53,724 bases of DNA from Lachnospiraceae bacterium (GTDB lineage: Bacteria > Bacillota > Clostridia > Lachnospirales > Lachnospiraceae). This document shows, in pieces, positions 18,028 through 26,985 of this stretch. How positions within the stretch are numbered: the stretch's first letter is position 1; each line of letters opens with the position of its first letter. A program made the position numbers and the translations under genes. The stretch covers positions 1 through 53,724 of the forward strand of contig JAQUYA010000008.1 of the NCBI GenBank assembly GCA_028692055.1. Direction: 5' to 3'. Below the pieces are notes generated by a model, which was given only the letters and a program-made list of their open reading frames with translations, was not told the origin of the DNA and searched no databases.

Positions 18028-18698
18028 TATTTATCGCTCCCTTCCTTTGCAACTTTGCTTTGAATATTTTTTGTAGGAAGTACTTCACCTTTGTAGATCC
18101 AAACTTTTACGCCAACTTTGCCGTAGGTTGTATCTGCTTCAGCGAAGCCATAATCGATATCAGCTCTAAGTGTTTGAAGTGGAATAGTTCCGTCGCTGTA
18201 AAACTCTGTACGAGCCATATCAGCACCGCCTAAACGACCTGAAACAGATGTTTTGATACCAAGTGCTCCTGTTTTCATAGTTCTGTTCATAGTGGATTTC
18301 ATTGCTCTTCTGAAAGACACACGATTTTCAAGCTGTAACGCAATGTTTTCTGCTACTAATTGAGCATCTTTATCCGGTCTTTTAATTTCTTTAATATCAA
18401 CTAACACTTTTTTGTCAGTCAATTTTTGAAGTTGTTGTTTTGTAACTTCGATTTCTGCTCCACCTTTACCGATGATAACACCTGGTTTCGCAGTGAAGAT
18501 AATAACTTTTACTCTGTCAGATGCTCTTTCAATTTCAATTTTGGAAACACCTGCACTGTATAATTTCTTCTTAAGATATGTTCTGATATTGTAGTCTTCT
18601 ACTAAAAAGTCAGCAAAATCAGATTCAGCATACCATTTGGAATCCCACTCTTTAATGACGCCGACTCTCAAGCCATGAGGATTAACTTTCTGTCCCAT
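18027..18698 (-). CDS. rpsC: 30S ribosomal protein S3
   Basis: mRNA-entry and helicase-region protein, 223 aa: N-terminal KH domain ([24 protein letters not shown] loop IGKG at about 76) and the C-terminal S3 domain ([19 protein letters not shown]). Standard S10-block gene between rplV and rplP. Confidence 0.98.
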   Translation of the reverse strand: MGQKVNPHGLRVGVIKEWDSKWYAESDFADFLVEDYNIRTYLKKKLYSAGVSKIEIERASDRVKVIIFTAKPGVIIGKGGAEIEVTKQQLQKLTDKKVLVDIKEIKRPDKDAQLVAENIALQLENRVSFRRAMKSTMNRTMKTGALGIKTSVSGRLGGADMARTEFYSDGTIPLQTLRADIDYGFAEADTTYGKVGVKVWIYKGEVLPTKNIQSKVAKEGSDK

Positions 18699-18709
18699 AC
18701 TCTTCCTCC

Positions 18710-19096
18710 TTATCTTTCATCAAGCACTACGGTAATATGGCTCATTCTCTTTTCGATTCTATAAGCTCTACCCTGTGCTCTTGGTCTTACTCTTTTCATT
18801 ATCGGTCCTTGATCAGCAAAGCATTCAGCAACATAAAGTTTTTCAACATTCATACCGTTGTTGTTTTCTGCATTTGCAATTGCGGATTCAAGTAATTTCT
18901 TTACTAAACTAGAAGCGTATCTAGGGCTGTACTCTAAAATTCCTAAAGCGGATTGTACGTCCTTGCCTCTAATGGCATCTAAAACAAAACATGCTTTTTG
19001 TACTGACACTCTGGCAAATGTTAATTTTGCTGATGGTCTGGTATCTTTATTCGCATTTCTCTCTCTTTTGATTTGGGATCTGTGTCCTTTAGCCAT
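18710..19096 (-). CDS. rplV: 50S ribosomal protein L22
   Basis: Exit-tunnel protein, 128 aa. The globular part ([20 protein letters not shown]) is followed by the long beta hairpin that lines the tunnel (about 95-115, [20 protein letters not shown]). Wild-type-looking loop, with no sign of the macrolide-resistance deletions. S10 block. Confidence 0.98.
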   Translation of the reverse strand: MAKGHRSQIKRERNANKDTRPSAKLTFARVSVQKACFVLDAIRGKDVQSALGILEYSPRYASSLVKKLLESAIANAENNNGMNVEKLYVAECFADQGPIMKRVRPRAQGRAYRIEKRMSHITVVLDER

Positions 19097-19123
19097 GGAT
19101 GAAACCTCCTTTCAAAACGGTTT

Positions 19124-19405
19124 TTATCTTACACCTGATTTTTTTTCGTCTTTTCCATGTCCTCTGTAAGTTCTTGTTGCAACGAACTCACCAAGTTTAT
19201 GTCCAACCATATCTTCAGTTACATATACAGGAACGTGTTTTCTACCGTCGTGAACTGCGATTGTATGTCCAACGAATGATGGGAAAATCGTAGAACGACG
19301 AGACCAAGTTTTAATAACTTGTTTTCCGCCTTCAGCGTTCATAGCATCTACTTTTTTAAGTAAGCTTGCATCTGCGAATGGTCCTTTTTTTAATGATCTA
19401 GCCAT
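19124..19405 (-). CDS. rpsS: 30S ribosomal protein S19
   Basis: Head protein that contacts A-site tRNA, 93 aa. [19 protein letters not shown] and [20 protein letters not shown], then [15 protein letters not shown], are family signatures. S10 block between rplB and rplV. Confidence 0.98.
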   Translation of the reverse strand: MARSLKKGPFADASLLKKVDAMNAEGGKQVIKTWSRRSTIFPSFVGHTIAVHDGRKHVPVYVTEDMVGHKLGEFVATRTYRGHGKDEKKSGVR

Positions 19406-19483
19406 TGTAATTCCTCCTTATTATCAATATCAATTGATAGCGGACTGTGAGCACATATTGTGCCCGCCACATCTGCACATCAA

Positions 19484-20326
19484 TTATTTAATAGCTCTGC
19501 CGTCTCTTCTTCTTACAATCAACTTATTAGACGCTTTTTTCTTCTTACGTGTCTTTAAGCCGAGTGCTGGTTTACCCCAAGGTGTACAAGGTCCGGAACG
19601 TCCTACTGGAGCCTTTCCTTCACCACCACCGTGTGGATGGTCATTAGGGTTCATGACAGAACCACGAACGGTAGGTCTGATACCCATGTGACGTTTACGG
19701 CCAGCTTTACCAATATTGATAAGGCTATGGTCACCATTTCCAACAACACCAATTGATGCTCTGCAGATGATTGGAACCATTCTCATTTCGCCTGATGGTA
19801 ATCTTAAAGTTGCGTATTTACCTTCTTTAGCCATTAACTGAGCGCTATTTCCTGCTGAACGAACCATTTGTCCGCCTTTGCCTGGATATAATTCAATATT
19901 ATGAACTTGTGCACCAACTGGAATCTCTGATAACGGTAAGCAGTTACCCACTCTAACTTCTGCATCTGATCCGTTCATTACTTTCATTCCGTCTGTTAAT
20001 CCTTCTGGAGCAAGGATATAAGCCTTTTCTCCGTCTGCGTAGCAGATAAGTGCAATATTAGCTGTTCTGTTTGGATCGTATTCGATTCCGATTACAGTAG
20101 CTTCAATACCGTCTTTACGTCTTTTAAAATCGATGTTTCTATATTTTCTTCTATTTCCACCACCGCGATGTCTTACAGTGATTTTACCTTGATTGTTACG
20201 ACCAGCATTTTTGCTAAGTGATGTACAAAGTGCTTTTTCTGGTGATGCCTTTGTGATTTCAGCAAAATCTGAGCTAGTCATATTTCTTCTGGAAGGTGTA
20301 TATGGGTTAAATGTCTTAATTCCCAT
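19484..20326 (-). CDS. rplB: 50S ribosomal protein L2
   Basis: Peptidyl-transferase-region protein, 280 aa. [18 protein letters not shown] (about 53-70), the SH3-like body, and the loop with the conserved histidine in [14 protein letters not shown] (about 225-238). It follows rplW after a 178-nt structured spacer, longer than usual for this block. Confidence 0.98.
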   Translation of the reverse strand: MGIKTFNPYTPSRRNMTSSDFAEITKASPEKALCTSLSKNAGRNNQGKITVRHRGGGNRRKYRNIDFKRRKDGIEATVIGIEYDPNRTANIALICYADGEKAYILAPEGLTDGMKVMNGSDAEVRVGNCLPLSEIPVGAQVHNIELYPGKGGQMVRSAGNSAQLMAKEGKYATLRLPSGEMRMVPIICRASIGVVGNGDHSLINIGKAGRKRHMGIRPTVRGSVMNPNDHPHGGGEGKAPVGRSGPCTPWGKPALGLKTRKKKKASNKLIVRRRDGRAIK

Positions 20327-20342
20327 GATTGTATCTCCTTTC

Positions 20343-20487
20343 GATATAGCCTTGCAAATTATCGCAAGTCCAGTTTATTTTCACGCTATTCTGCGTATAT
20401 TCGTGATAAGCAGAATCAAGATAATTCTGTATGAATTATTTTGACGAGCAACGCGACCGAGAAAGCTTCACTTTCGAGGTTCTGCTT
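20343..20487 (-). other. Structured spacer between rplW and rplB
   Basis: The 178-nt gap folds into an 8-bp long-range stem AAGCAGAA/TTCTGCTT (20408-20415 with 20480-20487) enclosing ATAATTC-TGTAT-GAATTAT and GAAAG/CTTTC hairpins. A separate CTTGC/GCAAG hairpin lies nearer rplB (about 20350-20367). No gene and no T run are seen, so it is not an obvious terminator. Confidence 0.5.
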
Positions 20488-20504
20488 ATTGTTCTTACTT
20501 CTTA

Positions 20505-20804
20505 TTATAATCCTGCAAAAATCTCAATATCTTTGCTGTCTTCTGTCAATTGAACGATGGCTTTTTTTGTCTTTGAAGTTTTGCCTGTTACAGCGCCACG
20601 TCTTTTATTCTTGCCATCCATGTTCATGGTATTAACTTTAGCCACTTTTGCTCCCGCGAACATTTTTTCAACAGCTTCTTTGATTTGTGATTTATTTGCT
20701 TCTGTGTGAACTAAGAAAGTATATTTTTTCTCGCCCATGCCAGCCATACTTTTTTCCGTTACAACTGGTTTGAGGATTACGTCATAGTATTTAATGTCTG
20801 CCAT
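20505..20804 (-). CDS. rplW: 50S ribosomal protein L23
   Basis: Exit-tunnel rim protein that docks trigger factor and SRP, 99 aa. [18 protein letters not shown] at the start and the basic loop [20 protein letters not shown] (about 62-81). The ATG overlaps the rplD stop by one nucleotide. S10 block. Confidence 0.98.
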   Translation of the reverse strand: MADIKYYDVILKPVVTEKSMAGMGEKKYTFLVHTEANKSQIKEAVEKMFAGAKVAKVNTMNMDGKNKRRGAVTGKTSKTKKAIVQLTEDSKDIEIFAGL

Positions 20805-21424
20805 TATGCGTACACCTCCTCGATAGATTTTGCTGCGTCCTTAGTAAGGATAACTGTTCCAGCTTTCATAATATCGTATACATTGATTGTATTTGTTAAT
20901 GCTGTTTGAACGGTAGGAATGTTCTTTGCAGACATAACAACGTTTTGGTCATTATCGTTTAAAACAACAAGTGCTTTGTTAACTTTCAAGTTGTCCATAA
21001 CAGCTTGGAATTTTTTTGTTTTGATTTCGTCAAATTTGAGTTCATCAACAACGATTAATTTACTTTCCTGTACTCTACTTGTTAAAGCAGATTTAAGAGC
21101 AAGTCTTTTCTCTTTTCTATTTAATTTGAAAGAGTAATCTCTTGGTACTGGAGCAAATACTACACCGCCTCCGGTCCATTGTGGAGCTCTTGTTGAACCT
21201 TGTCTTGCATGACCTGTTCCTTTTTGTCTCCAAGGTTTTCTTCCGCCACCGGATACTTCCGAGCGAGTCTTCGCTTTCTGTGTTCCCTGACGATTGTTTG
21301 CAAGTTGTTGAACAACTGCCATGTGTACTAAATGTTCATTAACTTCAACACCGAATACCGCATCGCTCAAATCAATTGTTTCAACTTCTTTGCCTTCCAT
21401 ATTATAAACAGATACTTTTGCCAT
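20804..21424 (-). CDS. rplD: 50S ribosomal protein L4
   Basis: Exit-tunnel protein, 206 aa; in enteric bacteria L4 represses its own S10 operon. The tunnel loop is rich in basic residues and glycine ([20 protein letters not shown], about 54-73). S10 block between rplC and rplW. Whether L4 acts on the leader at 22534-22800 is unknown. Confidence 0.98.
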   Translation of the reverse strand: MAKVSVYNMEGKEVETIDLSDAVFGVEVNEHLVHMAVVQQLANNRQGTQKAKTRSEVSGGGRKPWRQKGTGHARQGSTRAPQWTGGGVVFAPVPRDYSFKLNRKEKRLALKSALTSRVQESKLIVVDELKFDEIKTKKFQAVMDNLKVNKALVVLNDNDQNVVMSAKNIPTVQTALTNTINVYDIMKAGTVILTKDAAKSIEEVYA

Positions 21425-21450
21425 CTGAGTGGTCCTCCTTTCATCCTAAA

Positions 21451-22134
21451 TTAAGCTTCTGCTCTCGTAGTTTCTTTGATTGTTACTAAAACTTTTTTAG
21501 GTCCTGGTACTGCACCTTTTACTAAAAGTAAATTTTTGTCTGCGTCAACTCTTACTACTTCAAGATTTTGAACAGTAACTTTTTTGCATCCCATATGTCC
21601 CGGCATTCCTTTTCCTTTGAATACCTTACTTGGAGATGAACAAGCACCGTTTGATCCTTGATGACGATGGAATTTGGAACCATGTGCCATAGGTCCTCTG
21701 GATTGTCCGTGTCTTTTGATCGCGCCTTGGAATCCTTTACCTTTAGAAATAGCAGATGCATCAATTTTATCTCCAGCTGCAAACATATCAGCTTTGATTT
21801 CTTGAGCTAATGCGTATTCTCCAGCGTTCTCGAATCTAAATTCTCTAACAAATCTCTTTGATGTAACACCCGCTTTTGTGAAGTGTCCTTTCAGAGCTTT
21901 GTTAACGCCGTGTCTGTGGATTACTTCTTTTTTACCAGCAGCATCTTTGTTTACGATTTTTTCTTTTTTGTCTACGAATCCAACCTGAATCGCTTCGTAT
22001 CCATCATTCTCAACTGTTTTCACTTGAGTAACAACACATGGTCCTGCCTGAAGTACTGTTACAGGAACTAATGTACCGTCTTCATTGAAGATTTGAGTCA
22101 TTCCGACTTTTGTAGCTAAAATTGCTTTCTTCAT
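21451..22134 (-). CDS. rplC: 50S ribosomal protein L3
   Basis: Early-assembly protein reaching the peptidyl-transferase centre, 227 aa. [20 protein letters not shown] at the start and the loop [20 protein letters not shown] (about 152-171) that holds the tip near the active site. S10 block between rpsJ and rplD. Confidence 0.98.
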   Translation of the reverse strand: MKKAILATKVGMTQIFNEDGTLVPVTVLQAGPCVVTQVKTVENDGYEAIQVGFVDKKEKIVNKDAAGKKEVIHRHGVNKALKGHFTKAGVTSKRFVREFRFENAGEYALAQEIKADMFAAGDKIDASAISKGKGFQGAIKRHGQSRGPMAHGSKFHRHQGSNGACSSPSKVFKGKGMPGHMGCKKVTVQNLEVVRVDADKNLLLVKGAVPGPKKVLVTIKETTRAEA

Positions 22135-22215
22135 TACTTTGCCTCCTGTTTGGTCTACAGCGGAAAACGTCTTACTTCTATATTAATAGATTGCGCTTTC
22201 ATACTAGTAGGGGTC

Positions 22216-22533
22216 TTATTTGTTTTTCATTTTGATGTCAATGTATACACCAGCTGGCATTTCTAATCTTTGCAATGCATCAACAGTTTTTGGTGTAGGC
22301 ATTATGATATCGATCAGTCTTTTGTGTGTTCTTTGTTCGAACTGTTCTCTGGAATCCTTGTATTTATGAACCGCTCTTAAAATTGTAACTACTTCCTTCT
22401 TTGTTGGAAGTGGTACTGGTCCACTTACTTGTGATCCGTTCTTCTTAACTGTTTCGATAATTTTTTTGGCAGATGCATCAACTAACTGATGATCGTAGGC
22501 CTTAAGTGTAATTCTCATTACTTGACTTGCCAT
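22216..22533 (-). CDS. rpsJ: 30S ribosomal protein S10
   Basis: Small-subunit head protein and NusE partner in antitermination, 105 aa from the ATG at 22533 ([20 protein letters not shown]). The frame is open upstream, but AGGAGGCGA precedes this start and it matches the family. The loop [16 protein letters not shown] is conserved. First gene of the S10 cluster, after a leader of about 267 nt. Confidence 0.98.
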   Translation of the reverse strand: MASQVMRITLKAYDHQLVDASAKKIIETVKKNGSQVSGPVPLPTKKEVVTILRAVHKYKDSREQFEQRTHKRLIDIIMPTPKTVDALQRLEMPAGVYIDIKMKNK

Positions 22534-22800
22534 AAAAAAAGTCGCCTCCTTTTCGCACTTTATTTGTAAGTACGACAAGCGGTGACTGTACACTCTCCCG
22601 TGTGTGTCATGGTGTATATGCATACGCATAACAAACTCACACGTCGTTTCTACTTATTTAAGTAGACATCTTCTCTCTGTACAGTGACTTGTCGCCAGTT
22701 TCCTCGAGTCAAAGCTTGTTTGACTCTTGACATTCGCTCCACGGAAAACCTACCATATCTTGGTAGCAACCTCACGCTTCAACGCTATCATGCCACAGCA
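22534..22800 (-). ncRNA. Structured leader of the S10 cluster
   Basis: The promoter at 22807-22835 predicts a 267-nt leader before rpsJ. A strong two-part stem pairs 22573-22579 with 22687-22693 (CGACAAG/CTTGTCG) and 22585-22592 with 22678-22685 (ACTGTACA/TGTACAGT), with a small internal loop. It encloses CGTGTG/CACACG and TCTACTTA/TAAGTAGA hairpins. Another stem, GAGTCAAA/TTTGACTC, lies further upstream in the transcript (about 22706-22728). The fold suits an autoregulatory leader, but the ligand is unknown. Confidence 0.6.
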
Positions 22801-22806
22801 ATGATT

Positions 22807-22835
22807 AGTATACATTAGAAAAAGAGGTTTTTCAA
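22807..22835 (-). promoter_or_regulatory. Promoter of the S10 cluster
   Basis: Minus-strand TTGAAA (plus 22830-22835), 17 bp, TATACT (plus 22807-22812). The -35 box lies in the loop and stem of the putP terminator hairpin. Confidence 0.75.
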
Positions 22836-22845
22836 CCCCTTTTTC
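22820..22845 (-). terminator. Terminator after putP
   Basis: AAGGGGTT-GAAA-AACCTCTT hairpin (with wobble pairs) followed by TTT on the minus strand, 45-70 nt beyond the putP stop. It overlaps the S10 promoter. Confidence 0.7.
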
Positions 22846-22890
22846 ATAAAAAGTTTATTTTTTTTAAATTTTCTTCCTTTAGTACTCATT

Positions 22891-24426
22891 TCAGTTGATA
22901 TCTGCAGTATCCACAGACTCAAATTCTTTTACAATTTCATCATCTGGCGCCTTTGTAAGAAGACTCACTACGATAATAAATATCGAAGAAACAATAAATG
23001 CAGGAAGTAGTTCATAAATATTCCAGGCACCTCCCAAAGGTCTGACTATAAACTTCCAGACGAATACCATCACACCACCGCTTACCATTCCTGCAAATGC
23101 CCCTGCAAGATTGGTACGTTTCCAAAATAGTGAGAACAACATAACCGGTCCAAATGCAGCTCCAAATCCTGCCCATGCAAAGGAAACAATCTTAAATACA
23201 GAGCTTGAAGAATCTCTTGCTATAAACATTGCAATAAGTGAAACAACAACGACGGTCATACGTGCTGTAATCATAGAAGCTTTATCGCTTAGTTTTGGGA
23301 AGAATACTTCTTTAATAATATTTTGTGACACGCTGGAAGATGCAGCCAATAATTGTGAATCTGCTGTTGACATTGTAGCTGCTAGTATACCTGCGAGAAT
23401 TATTCCTGCAAGAAGAGCTGCCAGTACACCGTGTTTACTCAATATAGAAGCAATTGCAATAATAATCGTTTCTGAATCCTCCAATTGTGGAATCGCTCCC
23501 ACTTTGGACATTGCATTTCCAACTACACCAATTGAAATCGCTACAAACATTGCGATAACTACCCATACGGTTGCTATTCTTCTGGATAAGGTCAATTTCT
23601 TTTCATCTTCAATTGCCATAAAACGTAAAAGGATATGAGGCATACCAAAATAACCAAGTCCCCATGCCAGCGTAGACACAATTGTTATAAATCCATAAGG
23701 TGTCGCCGTATTGGATGTCGCATCATGCATTGCATTCAGTGCTAAATAGCCTGAAAGAGAAGTCGCATTGTCCATGACTGCCCCAGTACCACCTGCCATG
23801 ACAGTACCATAACCTAATACAACTATGATAGCAATTGACATAACAATACTCTGTAAAAAATCAGAAGTACTAGCTGCCATAAATCCACCCAATGTCGTGT
23901 AAGCAACAATAACAATTGCACTGAGAATCATTGCGTATACATAATTCATTCCAAATAAGCTTGCAAATAATTTACCACAGGCCGAAAAACCAGATGCCGT
24001 ATAAGGCACAAAGAAAATAATAATGACTGCTGCTGCAATTACCGATAATATTTTTTTCTGGTCTCTATAACGATTGGAGAAAAAGACAGGAATCGTAGTC
24101 GCATTGCCAGCTACTACTGTATAACGACGAAGTCTTTTGGCTACTACCAGCCAGTTAATATAGGTGCCAAGTGCCAGACCAATTGCTGTCCATGCTGCAT
24201 CTGCCACACCTGACAAATATGCTACACCCGGAAGTCCCATCAATAACCAGCTACTCATATCGGAAGCCTCGGCGCTCATTGCCGTCACAAAGGGACCGAG
24301 CTTTCTTCCTCCCAGATAAAAATCATCTGTTGTTTTGTTTTTCATCGAATAATTAATACCAATGCCGATAACCATAAGAAGGTATGCGATAATTGCTATT
24401 AATATACAAATATTAGATACACTCAT
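22891..24426 (-). CDS. putP: Sodium/proline symporter PutP
   Basis: Solute:sodium symporter (SSS) family, 511 aa with about 13 hydrophobic helices, importing proline with sodium. The N-terminal block GINYSMKNKTTDDFYLGGRK, SAEASDMSSWLLMGLPG (sodium and proline site in helix 2) and ATMSTADSQLLAASSSVSQN (helix 8) fit PutP closely. It lies downstream of a TetR gene with a palindromic operator-like region between (24481-24566), so repression by that TetR protein is plausible. It is not part of the ribosomal clusters. Confidence 0.92.
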   Translation of the reverse strand: MSVSNICILIAIIAYLLMVIGIGINYSMKNKTTDDFYLGGRKLGPFVTAMSAEASDMSSWLLMGLPGVAYLSGVADAAWTAIGLALGTYINWLVVAKRLRRYTVVAGNATTIPVFFSNRYRDQKKILSVIAAAVIIIFFVPYTASGFSACGKLFASLFGMNYVYAMILSAIVIVAYTTLGGFMAASTSDFLQSIVMSIAIIVVLGYGTVMAGGTGAVMDNATSLSGYLALNAMHDATSNTATPYGFITIVSTLAWGLGYFGMPHILLRFMAIEDEKKLTLSRRIATVWVVIAMFVAISIGVVGNAMSKVGAIPQLEDSETIIIAIASILSKHGVLAALLAGIILAGILAATMSTADSQLLAASSSVSQNIIKEVFFPKLSDKASMITARMTVVVVSLIAMFIARDSSSSVFKIVSFAWAGFGAAFGPVMLFSLFWKRTNLAGAFAGMVSGGVMVFVWKFIVRPLGGAWNIYELLPAFIVSSIFIIVVSLLTKAPDDEIVKEFESVDTADIN

Positions 24427-24480
24427 TTTTCAAACTCCTCTTTCCCATATGTTTATTTTATCTAAAGACTCATACGTGCA

Positions 24481-24566
24481 TTTATAACACAAAACAATAC
24501 TAGAACGCAATACAGAATAAATACTAGAATGCAGTCCGAACTTTATCCTTGTATTTATTCTGTATT
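24481..24566 (-). promoter_or_regulatory. putP promoter with operator-like inverted and direct repeats
   Basis: A perfect 16-bp inverted repeat (24509-24524 and 24551-24566, AATACAGAATAAATAC and complement, 26-nt gap) overlaps the -35 of a candidate putP promoter TTGCGT (plus 24505-24510), 18 bp, TATAAA (plus 24481-24486). A direct repeat AATACTAGAAYGCA occurs at both 24497-24510 and 24520-24533. No T run follows, so it is not a terminator. A similar half-site appears before the tetR gene (25345-25357). The remainder of the 24427-24737 gap is AT-rich and empty. Confidence 0.55.
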
Positions 24567-24737
24567 AGTTGTGATTATTATATTTTTTTATGTACTTTTT
24601 ATAGTATATGTAACATAATATTTATGTACTAACTTTTTTATCTTTATATTTCTCTATCGTCATTAAATTGGCTCGCTCACTATTCAAAGCTACCCTCAAA
24701 TACCTTTATAAAGCATAGTGTCACTTCGTGACTGCTT

Positions 24738-25325
24738 TCATTCTAATTTTATTTTTCCAAGAAGATATGGCATAAAATTTTTACAATATTCACTAAGGGA
24801 ATAGCTTCCATTGCTCAGGCACCAATCATACATCATACCTCTTTCACACAATGCATAATATTTCACAATTTCGTTTGCCGTCATGCGATTTGTAAGCTCA
24901 CCCTTTTCTCTCCCCTGTGATATAATCTTACGCAGCAGTTTGTAGTATACCCTGTTGTTGTCCATAAGGTGCCTTTCCCCTCTGGTGGTAAGCTGGGTAG
25001 AAAATAATCGGCACAACAAATCAAAATCAACTGTATTCTCAATCATTTGAAAAAGCTCATGATTTAGATAAAGTAACACATCATAGCTATTCCATTCATC
25101 CGTTAACGTTTCGCTCAACTCTTCATATTTTTCATCAAACATATAGGACAACGAACTAAGCAACGCATCTTTTCCTTCAAAATAATGGTAAAATGAACCC
25201 TTAGAGGTTGCAGACTCTGCTATAATTTCCTCAATGGTAGTATCCTCATATCCTTGATTATAGAACAATTTCCAGGCTGCTGTTACAATTTTACTCTTTG
25301 TTTTACGAGCTGCTTTTTTAGCCAT
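24738..25325 (-). CDS. TetR/AcrR family transcriptional regulator
   Basis: 195-aa one-domain repressor: N-terminal helix-turn-helix (about 10-55, SKIVTAAWKLFYNQGYEDTT, then SATSKGSFYHYFEGKDALL) and an all-helical ligand-binding C-terminal part of unknown ligand. It is upstream of putP on the same strand. An imperfect copy of the putP operator half-site lies just before its start (25345-25357), suggesting it controls both itself and putP. A target other than putP cannot be excluded. Confidence 0.88.
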   Translation of the reverse strand: MAKKAARKTKSKIVTAAWKLFYNQGYEDTTIEEIIAESATSKGSFYHYFEGKDALLSSLSYMFDEKYEELSETLTDEWNSYDVLLYLNHELFQMIENTVDFDLLCRLFSTQLTTRGERHLMDNNRVYYKLLRKIISQGREKGELTNRMTANEIVKYYALCERGMMYDWCLSNGSYSLSEYCKNFMPYLLGKIKLE

Positions 25326-25344
25326 ATAATATTCTCCTGTTTCA

Positions 25345-25357
25345 GTATAATTCTGTA
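25345..25357. promoter_or_regulatory. Candidate autoregulatory half-site before the tetR gene
   Basis: GTATAATTCTGTA differs by one missing base from the half-site GTATTTATTCTGTA of the putP inverted repeat. It lies 20-32 nt upstream of the tetR start within an imperfect CAGT...ACTG palindrome. Confidence 0.35.
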
Positions 25358-25505
25358 GTAAACTGTTTCTTCACCAGCTTTCCTCCCAGCTTATATCTCA
25401 ATTTCAAATATATTGTACCATAATTTCGTGTGCTTTAGCACACATGCAAATCAGTAGTGCAAATCTTGTATTTGCACATTGTACCATATTTTACATAAAA
25501 TTCCG

Positions 25506-25558
25506 AATGCCAAATGCTCCCTTACAGATATTTTTTCTGTAAAGGAGTTTTTGGCATT
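25506..25558 (-). terminator. Long hairpin after the small membrane protein gene
   Basis: A stem of about 20 bp (AATGCCAAA...TTTGGCATT outer part, CTCC..TTACAG / CTGTAA..GGAG inner part, small bulge) begins right at the stop codon of 25560-25817. The T tract after it is weak (ATTTTATG), so termination is likely but not certain. Confidence 0.6.
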
Positions 25559-25559
25559 T

Positions 25560-25817
25560 CTATTTTTCTTCTGTACTCTGATGTGACATGTCATAAGCAT
25601 AGACAATACCATATAGGATGAATGCTCCCACGATACCGGTAATCCATCCCCATATGCTGGTTTCCAAATGAGGCCAAAGCATCCCAAATCCAAATACACT
25701 CATAGTTCCGCCCCAAAAATAGCCCGCGACTAAAAATATTACGTGAAGTGCCAGCCAAGTTACAATTGTTTTATAAAATGCATCCAAATAAATATTATCC
25801 GACCATTTCTTCATCAT
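25560..25817 (-). CDS. Small membrane protein of unknown function
   Basis: 85 aa with two hydrophobic segments (about 12-35, TIVTWLALHVIFLVAGYFWG, and 53-73, IWGWITGIVGAFILYGIVYA) and short charged ends, so probably a two-helix inner-membrane protein. I do not recognise the family. AGGA lies about 7 nt before the two adjacent ATG codons (25817 or 25814). It is the only gene inside the 60-bp inverted-repeat pair. Confidence 0.7.
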   Translation of the reverse strand: MMKKWSDNIYLDAFYKTIVTWLALHVIFLVAGYFWGGTMSVFGFGMLWPHLETSIWGWITGIVGAFILYGIVYAYDMSHQSTEEK

Positions 25818-26097
25818 TTTTGAGTCCTTTCTTTTTATATATCATCTTTATTGTTTCCAATTAAGCAAAAATTATATCCAACCTTGTTATAATAATACTT
25901 CCAATATTTTTCTTTCTATAAAAGTAATATTCGCTATAGAAAGACATTGCAAATGGGTAAATGTATAAGTAGAAAACGTCAGCGTTGAAGATATGCTCTG
26001 ATTATGGTACAATGTGCAAATACAAGATTTGCACTACTGATTAAAATGTGTGCTAAAGCACACTTTAGTTTTTAAAAAATTATTAAGGAGCCTATAT

Positions 26098-26958
26098 ATG
26101 TGGATTGCTGAAAATTGGAAAGACTATGAAGTACTGGATACTTCTTCCGGAGAAAAATTAGAACGATGGGGAGATTATACTTTGGTTCGTCCTGACCCGC
26201 AGGTCATTTGGAATACTCCGCACCAGCATACCGGCTGGAAAAGTAAGAATGGACATTATCATAGAAGTACAAAAGGTGGCGGTGAATGGGAATTTATCAA
26301 TTTACCAAAAGAATGGCAGATTCAATACCGCGACTTAACTTTTCATTTAAAGCCTTTTAGTTTCAAGCATACTGGACTTTTCCCTGAACAGGCTACGAAC
26401 TGGGATTGGTTCTCAAAAATTATCCGAGAGGCAAATCGCCCACTTAAAGTCTTAAATTTATTCGCTTACACAGGAGGTGCCACTCTTGCCGCTGCAAAAG
26501 CCGGTGCAACTGTTACTCATGTGGACGCTTCTAAGGGAATGGTTAACTGGGCAAAGGAAAACGCTGCAGCTTCCGGATTGCAGGATACTCCTATCCGCTG
26601 GTTAGTCGATGATTGTGTAAAGTTTGTCGAGCGGGAAATCAGACGTGGCAATACTTATGACGGAATCATCATGGATCCGCCTTCTTATGGACGCGGACCG
26701 AAGGGTGAGATATGGAAAATCGAAGATTCCATTTATCCATTTGTAGAACTTACTTCCAAAATATTAGCAAAGGATGCTGCCTTCTTTTTAATCAATTCCT
26801 ATACTACCGGATTGCAGCCCGCTGTTCTAAACTATATGATTAGTACCGCTATTCTCCCAAAGTTTGGTGGAAAAGTAGAAGCAGAAGAAATCGGTTTGCC
26901 GGTTACCGAAAGCGGTTTGATTCTGCCATGTGGTGCTTCCGGACGCTGGTCCAAATAA
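26098..26958 (+). CDS. Class I SAM-dependent methyltransferase (RlmI/RlmK-like)
   Basis: 286-aa methyltransferase related to the rRNA cytosine-5 enzymes RlmI/RlmK. SAM motif I VLNLFAYTGGATLAAAKAGA (about 118-137), motif II THVDASKG, and the catalytic-type motif MDPPSYGRG (about 198-206) with NSYTTG after it. There is no PUA domain at the N-terminus, so the substrate is uncertain. The start is at 26098 after AAGGAG; the open frame extends upstream into the inverted-repeat arm but without a binding site. Confidence 0.85.
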   Translation: MWIAENWKDYEVLDTSSGEKLERWGDYTLVRPDPQVIWNTPHQHTGWKSKNGHYHRSTKGGGEWEFINLPKEWQIQYRDLTFHLKPFSFKHTGLFPEQATNWDWFSKIIREANRPLKVLNLFAYTGGATLAAAKAGATVTHVDASKGMVNWAKENAAASGLQDTPIRWLVDDCVKFVEREIRRGNTYDGIIMDPPSYGRGPKGEIWKIEDSIYPFVELTSKILAKDAAFFLINSYTTGLQPAVLNYMISTAILPKFGGKVEAEEIGLPVTESGLILPCGASGRWSK

Positions 26959-26965
26959 ACCATGG

Positions 26966-26981
26966 GAACATCAAAATGTTC
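26966..26981. terminator. Weak terminator after the methyltransferase gene
   Basis: GAACAT-CAAA-ATGTTC followed by TTTATT on the plus strand, in the 27-bp gap before the convergent DUF2752 gene. Confidence 0.45.
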
Positions 26982-26985
26982 TTTA

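Larger units (their letters stand above)
25428..26063. repeat. 60-bp inverted repeats flanking a small gene
   Basis: Arms at 25428-25487 and 26004-26063 are reverse complements over 60 bp with only three differences (a 3-base block near the outer third). Each arm carries two internal palindromes: GTGTGCT-TT-AGCACAC and GTGCAAAT-CTTGT-ATTTGCAC. The 516 bp between hold one small membrane-protein gene and its terminator. No transposase or flanking duplication was seen. It could be a MITE-like cassette or two opposed copies of a repetitive extragenic element. Confidence 0.85.

Noticed and set aside
24511-24564. The 24.5-kb inverted repeat as a terminator
   Set aside because: No T run on either strand after the stem, and it overlaps a promoter.
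26050-26097. Upstream GTG start for the methyltransferase
   Set aside because: It lies inside the inverted-repeat arm with no binding site; AAGGAG precedes the ATG at 26098.
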